Made by a program: the position numbers and the translations under genes. From Phycisphaera mikurensis NBRC 102666 (GTDB lineage: Bacteria > Planctomycetota > Phycisphaerae > Phycisphaerales > SM1A02): DNA of 37,454 bases. Position 1 is the first letter of the stretch. The number at the start of each line of letters is the position of its first letter. The stretch lies in the NCBI GenBank assembly GCA_945877905.1, contig CAMDUT010000005.1:1-37454 (forward strand), read 5' to 3'. The notes beneath the pieces were generated by a model. The model did not search any database. It had not been told where the DNA came from and saw nothing but the letters and a program-made list of their open reading frames with translations. Shown piece after piece: positions 36,051-37,454 of this stretch.

Positions 36051-37265
36051 GTGAAGGACGTCACGCTCCAGCAGGCCCCGGCTGCACGAACCGCGGCGGA
36101 CGCGCTCGCGGGCACCGAGCCGCGCTTCGAGGGCGCGTACGTCCACGTGCCGTTCTGCTTCCACAAGTGCCACTACTGTGACTTCTACAGCTTCGTCGAC
36201 TCCGAGGATCGCCAGGAGGCGTACGTCGAGCGGCTCGAGCGGGAGCTCTCGGCGCTCGCGCCCTGGGTGCGCGCGCCGCTCGCCACCGTGTTCGTGGGCG
36301 GCGGCACGCCGACCTTGCTCCGGCCGCCGCTCCTGGCGCGCGCGCTGGGCGCGGTGCGCGAGCGCCTCGGCGCCTCGCCGGGCGCGGAGTGGACGGTCGA
36401 GGCCAACCCCGAGACGGTGAACTCGGAGGTGGCCGCGACGCTCGCGGCGGCCGGCGTCACGCGCGTCTCGCTCGGCGCGCAGAGCTTCGACCCGCGCCAC
36501 CTGAAGACGCTCGAGCGCTGGCACGACCCGGCGAGCGTCGGCCGCGCGGTCACGTTCCTGCGCGCGGCGGGGATCGGCCGCGTGAGCCTCGACCTCATCT
36601 TCGGCATCCCCGGCCAGTCGGTGGCGGACTGGGAGCGGGACCTCGACGCGGCGCTCGCGCTCGCACCCGACCACCTCAGCTGCTACGGGCTCACCTACGA
36701 GCCGAACACGGCCATGACCGCGCGCCTGCGGCGCGGCGACTTCGAGCCGTGCGAGGATTCCTCCGAGGCGCGCATGCTGGAGGTCGCGTGCGAGCGTCTG
36801 CGCGCGTCCGGGTTCCGCCGCTACGAGGTGAGCAACTGGGCACGGGCGCGCGACGCCGACCCGCACGCCGAGGAGTGCGCGCACAACATGCTCTACTGGC
36901 TCGACCGCGACTGGCTCGCGGCCGGGCCGAGCGCGTCGGGCCATGCCGGCAACGTGCGGTGGAAGAACGTGCCGCGCCTGGGCGACTGGCTCGCGTCGGA
37001 AGGCACGAGCCCGGTGGTCGACGTCGAGCGCGCGACCCCCGACATGCAGGCCGGCGAGCGGCTGATGATGGGATTGCGCCTCGTCGACGGGCTGCCCGAG
37101 GCCGAGGTCTCGGCGATCCTCGCGATGGGCGAGCGCGGCGCCGGGCGCGGGCGCGCGATCTCCCGCGCGACGGACGCGGGCCTGATGGAGCGCGCCGGCG
37201 GGCGGCTGCGCTTCACGGAGCAGGGCATGATGACGGCGAACGCGACGCTCGCGGACCTGGTGTGA
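36051..37265 (+). CDS. hemW: HemW, radical SAM haem chaperone (HemN-like)
   Basis: A 404-residue radical SAM protein of the HemN-like HemW family. The [4Fe-4S] motif is C36-FHK-C40-HY-C43, followed by DFYSF; GGGTPTLLRP and EANPETVN are the SAM-fold landmarks, and FGIPGQSVADWERDL and the CYGLTYEPNTAM region mark HemW. It lacks the extra cysteine after the third cluster ligand that true coproporphyrinogen dehydrogenase (HemN) carries, which favours HemW, a haem-binding chaperone, over HemN. GTG 36051 was chosen because TAGGAT lies 8 nt upstream and no Shine-Dalgarno is needed. The gene begins with about 25 extra residues before the fold. It stands alone, divergent to purA and convergent to sdhB. 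Confidence 0.88.
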   Translation: MKDVTLQQAPAARTAADALAGTEPRFEGAYVHVPFCFHKCHYCDFYSFVDSEDRQEAYVERLERELSALAPWVRAPLATVFVGGGTPTLLRPPLLARALGAVRERLGASPGAEWTVEANPETVNSEVAATLAAAGVTRVSLGAQSFDPRHLKTLERWHDPASVGRAVTFLRAAGIGRVSLDLIFGIPGQSVADWERDLDAALALAPDHLSCYGLTYEPNTAMTARLRRGDFEPCEDSSEARMLEVACERLRASGFRRYEVSNWARARDADPHAEECAHNMLYWLDRDWLAAGPSASGHAGNVRWKNVPRLGDWLASEGTSPVVDVERATPDMQAGERLMMGLRLVDGLPEAEVSAILAMGERGAGRGRAISRATDAGLMERAGGRLRFTEQGMMTANATLADLV

Positions 37266-37289
37266 GGCGCGGCGAGTCCGCACCGCGCC
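37266..37289. terminator. Hairpin after hemW
   Basis: GGCGCGG (37266-37272) and CCGCGCC (37283-37289) form a perfect 7-bp stem with a 10-nt loop immediately after the hemW stop. No T tract follows, so termination is not certain; it may serve either strand. Confidence 0.35.
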
Positions 37290-37294
37290 CAACG

Positions 37295-37315
37295 TGCGCG
37301 GCGCCGTCCCGCGCA
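37295..37315. terminator. Second hairpin in the hemW-sdhB gap
   Basis: TGCGCGG (37295-37301) and CCGCGCA (37309-37315) form a perfect 7-bp stem with a 7-nt loop, 9 bp before the sdhB stop. With the hairpin at 37266-37289 it fills most of the 58-bp convergent gap. No T tract. Confidence 0.35.
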
Positions 37316-37323
37316 ACCGGGGC

Positions 37324-37454
37324 TCAGCCGCCGAGGTATCGCTTCACGCCGCGGATGGTCGACTGGCGCCCGATCTCGGCGATCGACTCCGTGAGCGGGA
37401 TCTCCTTCGGGCACACCTTCACGCAGTTCTGCGCGTTGCCGCAGTCGGCGATGC
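37324..37454 (-). CDS. sdhB: Succinate dehydrogenase/fumarate reductase iron-sulfur subunit, C-terminal end (partial)
   Basis: The last 42 codons of a gene that runs off the right edge. The visible chain IADCGNAQNCVKVCPKEI, followed by PLTESIAEIGRQST, matches the C-terminal Fe-S region of SdhB (CGNAQNC..VCPKEIPLTE), with cysteines for the 3Fe-4S and 4Fe-4S clusters. It transfers electrons from the flavoprotein SdhA to quinone in complex II. The gene is convergent to hemW; sdhA and the membrane subunits would lie beyond the window. Confidence 0.88.
   Translation of the reverse strand, partial: IADCGNAQNCVKVCPKEIPLTESIAEIGRQSTIRGVKRYLGG

Overview
The window is a very GC-rich piece of bacterial chromosome, almost all coding, with codon third positions nearly all G or C. 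It most likely comes from a planctomycete, probably of the Phycisphaerae. The main evidence is the DUF1549/DUF1553 (PSCyt/PSD) protein followed directly by a Tat-exported DUF1501 protein, a pairing typical of Planctomycetota. Many exported proteins and lipoproteins of unknown function, and a dockerin-like calcium-loop pair in a secreted protein, fit the same group. The genus cannot be named from sequence alone. No rRNA, tRNA, insertion sequence, integrase or CRISPR array was seen. No gene-free stretch exceeds about 110 bases.

Layout. 1-3167: a partial FG-GAP protein diverges from an HtrA-like protease and a large exported protein. 3100-6684 (minus): pheT, a cyclodeaminase-family gene and a membrane-anchored alpha/beta hydrolase form a tight operon. 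6718-9856 (plus): two lipoproteins, then an HscA-like Hsp70. 9963-11963: speA, arginine decarboxylase. 12003-17197: the DUF1549/DUF1553 and DUF1501 pair. 17187-19132: a lipoprotein methyltransferase diverges from an FMN-dependent alpha-hydroxy-acid oxidase. 19148-22069 (minus): a large exported Trp/Gly-rich protein. 22160-29410: an SOS-type mutasome, imuA-imuB then dnaE2, interrupted by a lipoprotein gene and an opposing gene for an exported YHS-like protein. 29393-33814 (minus): a 1473-residue secreted protein with 17 tandem cysteine-rich repeats. 33905-35996 (minus): purA-uppS. 36051-37265: hemW. 37324 to the end: the C-terminus of sdhB on the minus strand.

The two strongest leads are these. 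(1) A 22-nt element with one mismatch sits at the promoters of both imuA and dnaE2, 3.8 kb apart. It contains a TATCCT -10-like hexamer and a TAAC-N7-GTAC spacing, so it is a candidate LexA-type operator that coordinates the mutasome. The ImuB it controls is cut down at both ends. (2) The 17-repeat Cys-rich protein has a very regular C / PGC / CC..VC..DP.CC / WD..C pattern and looks like an undescribed disulfide-rich extracellular repeat.

Gene expression also shows a pattern. Many transcription-unit starts carry a TANNNT hexamer only 6-13 nt upstream of the start codon and no Shine-Dalgarno sequence, which suggests leaderless or near-leaderless mRNAs. Genes inside operons instead often carry a TGAGG in which the upstream stop codon forms part of the Shine-Dalgarno sequence. 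At four divergent gene pairs the two opposing -10 hexamers overlap on a shared TA. Most convergent gene pairs overlap at their 3' ends.
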